Shown here: positions 63,063 through 64,000 of the stretch, in pieces
How positions within the stretch are numbered: the first letter of the stretch is position 1
Layout: every line of letters begins with the position of its first letter
NCBI GenBank assembly: GCA_944472155.2
Contig: OX235277.1
Location: 39,386,758-39,450,757, forward strand
DNA from: Trichobilharzia szidati
Taxonomy: Eukaryota > Platyhelminthes > Trematoda > Strigeidida > Schistosomatidae
Direction: 5' to 3'
DNA length: 64,000 nt
Position numbers and translations under genes: made by a program
Notes under the pieces: generated by a model
What the model was told of the DNA's origin: nothing
Databases searched by the model: none
What the model saw: the letters and a program-made list of their open reading frames with translations, nothing else

Positions 63063-64000
63063 TCATCCACTTCGATTCCTATTATTTTGTATATCCATGT
63101 TACTGACGTGTGATTTGCTGTTTCTTCTTCGGTGCACTCCGTCTAGGCAATTCCAGAAATTAGGAACACGTTCACAGTACTTAGGAAATGGCATTAGTCG
63201 GAGGGGTAGCGTGCAGTACAGTGTGTTGTGATCACGGTTATCGAGTTTATTTCCCACCTCTGTCGAGATGGGCTCTATTTTATGACAGAGGATTAAGTCA
63301 GGGGTATTTTTGTTTCTTGTAGGGAGGCGTACGCACTGCTTCCATCCGCCTACGTCTATAGCTTGTAGTAGCTCGTCATGGATTCTAGGTCCTGTACATG
63401 TATCCCGGTTTACTCCAGGTAAGTCGAAATCGTCACAGACTACTTTGTAGTCAAAGTCCAGCGTAGCTACATGCTCTAGTATTTCTCCAGTAGTTATATC
63501 AGTCATCTCAGGGCTATTAGGGTGTCTGTGTATACATCCCACGAGAATTTTGTTTTCGTTTTTGTGGATGCTTATCCACTTAGATTCTGGGAGTTTGTCA
63601 GTAGTTAGATTAGTGGATTTAGGGGCATATATTAAGCAACCGCCTCCTCTTTTGTCAACTCTATCTTTCCTGTAGATGTCGTAGTTGTCTATTACCAGCT
63701 TTGTGTCAGGTATATCAGTAGTAAGCCAAGTTTCAGTCACCATTACAAGTGTTGGCCGTTCTATGTATGCCAGGCAGCGAAGCGATGTTATTTTATTAAG
63801 GAAAGATCTAGCATTCAGGAGCATAATCGTTAGTAAACCAGAGTTATTGGAGGAGAGGTTAACATGGTTACTTGTTACTATCCCTACATTATGATTGGAG
63901 GGGCTCTGAGGTGAGACAGAGTCAGTGTGTGTACTATTTCCTGGATGAGTTGTATAGCGAGTGGGGCAATTGTTTGCCGCATCCGAAAGTAATCCTGTTG
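63063..64000 (-). CDS. CR1-like AP endonuclease domain, open at the window edge
   Basis: The minus frame is open from the right edge for 310 codons to a stop at 63063. Domain marks: LLNARSFLNKI (N), VMVTETWL (catalytic Glu), YRKDRVDKRGGGCLIYAP, VGCIHRHPNSP, VCDDFDLPGVN (the usual GDFN is DDFD), TPDLILC, and LDNRDHNTLYC (the usual SDH is RDH). This is the APE-like nuclease at the N-terminal side of ORF2 in CR1-clade LINEs, which nicks target DNA. The changes at GDFN and SDH argue against activity. The RT should lie downstream but the frame stops, so the copy is 3' truncated. It sits right after the candidate exon at 62883. Confidence 0.7.
   Translation of the reverse strand, partial: TGLLSDAANNCPTRYTTHPGNSTHTDSVSPQSPSNHNVGIVTSNHVNLSSNNSGLLTIMLLNARSFLNKITSLRCLAYIERPTLVMVTETWLTTDIPDTKLVIDNYDIYRKDRVDKRGGGCLIYAPKSTNLTTDKLPESKWISIHKNENKILVGCIHRHPNSPEMTDITTGEILEHVATLDFDYKVVCDDFDLPGVNRDTCTGPRIHDELLQAIDVGGWKQCVRLPTRNKNTPDLILCHKIEPISTEVGNKLDNRDHNTLYCTLPLRLMPFPKYCERVPNFWNCLDGVHRRRNSKSHVSNMDIQNNRNRSG

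Overview
The window looks like schistosome (Platyhelminthes, Schistosoma) nuclear DNA, species undetermined. It is AT-rich and has almost no long open frames. It is packed with repeats of the kinds known from blood flukes: RTE-clade LINEs of the SR2 type, CR1-clade LINEs of the SR1 type, Penelope-like elements (PLEs) with a GIY-YIG endonuclease, and short tRNA-headed elements carrying hammerhead ribozymes (HHRs), including SMalpha-like copies. No canonical tRNA, rRNA, CRISPR or bacterial-type operon is visible. All family names used here (PLE-A, PLE-B, PLE-C; SINE-A, -B, -C, -E) are working labels from comparing copies inside this window, not database names.

Layout. 0-8 kb: PLE fragments, including two bounded by target-site duplications (TSDs) with hammerheads facing outward at inverted ends (4.2-5.4 and 6.3-7.6 kb), plus an SMalpha inverted pair. 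8-20 kb: hammerhead SINEs (SINE-C, SINE-E), an SR2 copy (13.8-15.0 kb) and PLE-B and PLE-A ends. 20-27 kb: a PLE split by an inverted reverse-transcriptase segment, two decayed minus-strand RTE copies and a minus-strand CR1-like LINE. 27-36 kb: a minus and a plus SR2, an RTE with an uninterrupted RT frame (29.96-31.27 kb) nested in a PLE, and a CR1-like LINE nested in another (31.96-33.96 kb). 36-45 kb: SINE-B, a SINE-E hit by SINE-A, SMalpha copies (one pair inserted in SR2), and PLE-A nested in PLE-C. 45-55 kb: PLE-A, SR2, PLE-C, PLE-B and an RTE hit by SINE-A. 55-60 kb: repeat-poor. 60-63 kb: candidate host exons, a minus-strand gene at about 60.3-61.8 kb and a plus-strand first exon at 62.88 kb. 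The end of the window is a CR1-like AP-endonuclease frame open at the edge.

How the parts relate. RTE and CR1-like LINEs are the likely autonomous machinery. SINE-A ends in an SR2-like tail and SINE-B in a CR1-like tail although both share a tRNA-like head, so each probably borrowed a different LINE. PLE-A ends carry hammerhead folds whose first stem covaries between copies. SINE-C, SINE-E and SMalpha each carry their own hammerhead. Many insertions, PLE and SINE alike, consist of an inverted 5' piece joined to a forward 3' piece, several of them between clear TSDs. All folds, joints and TSDs were found by eye and need computation to confirm.
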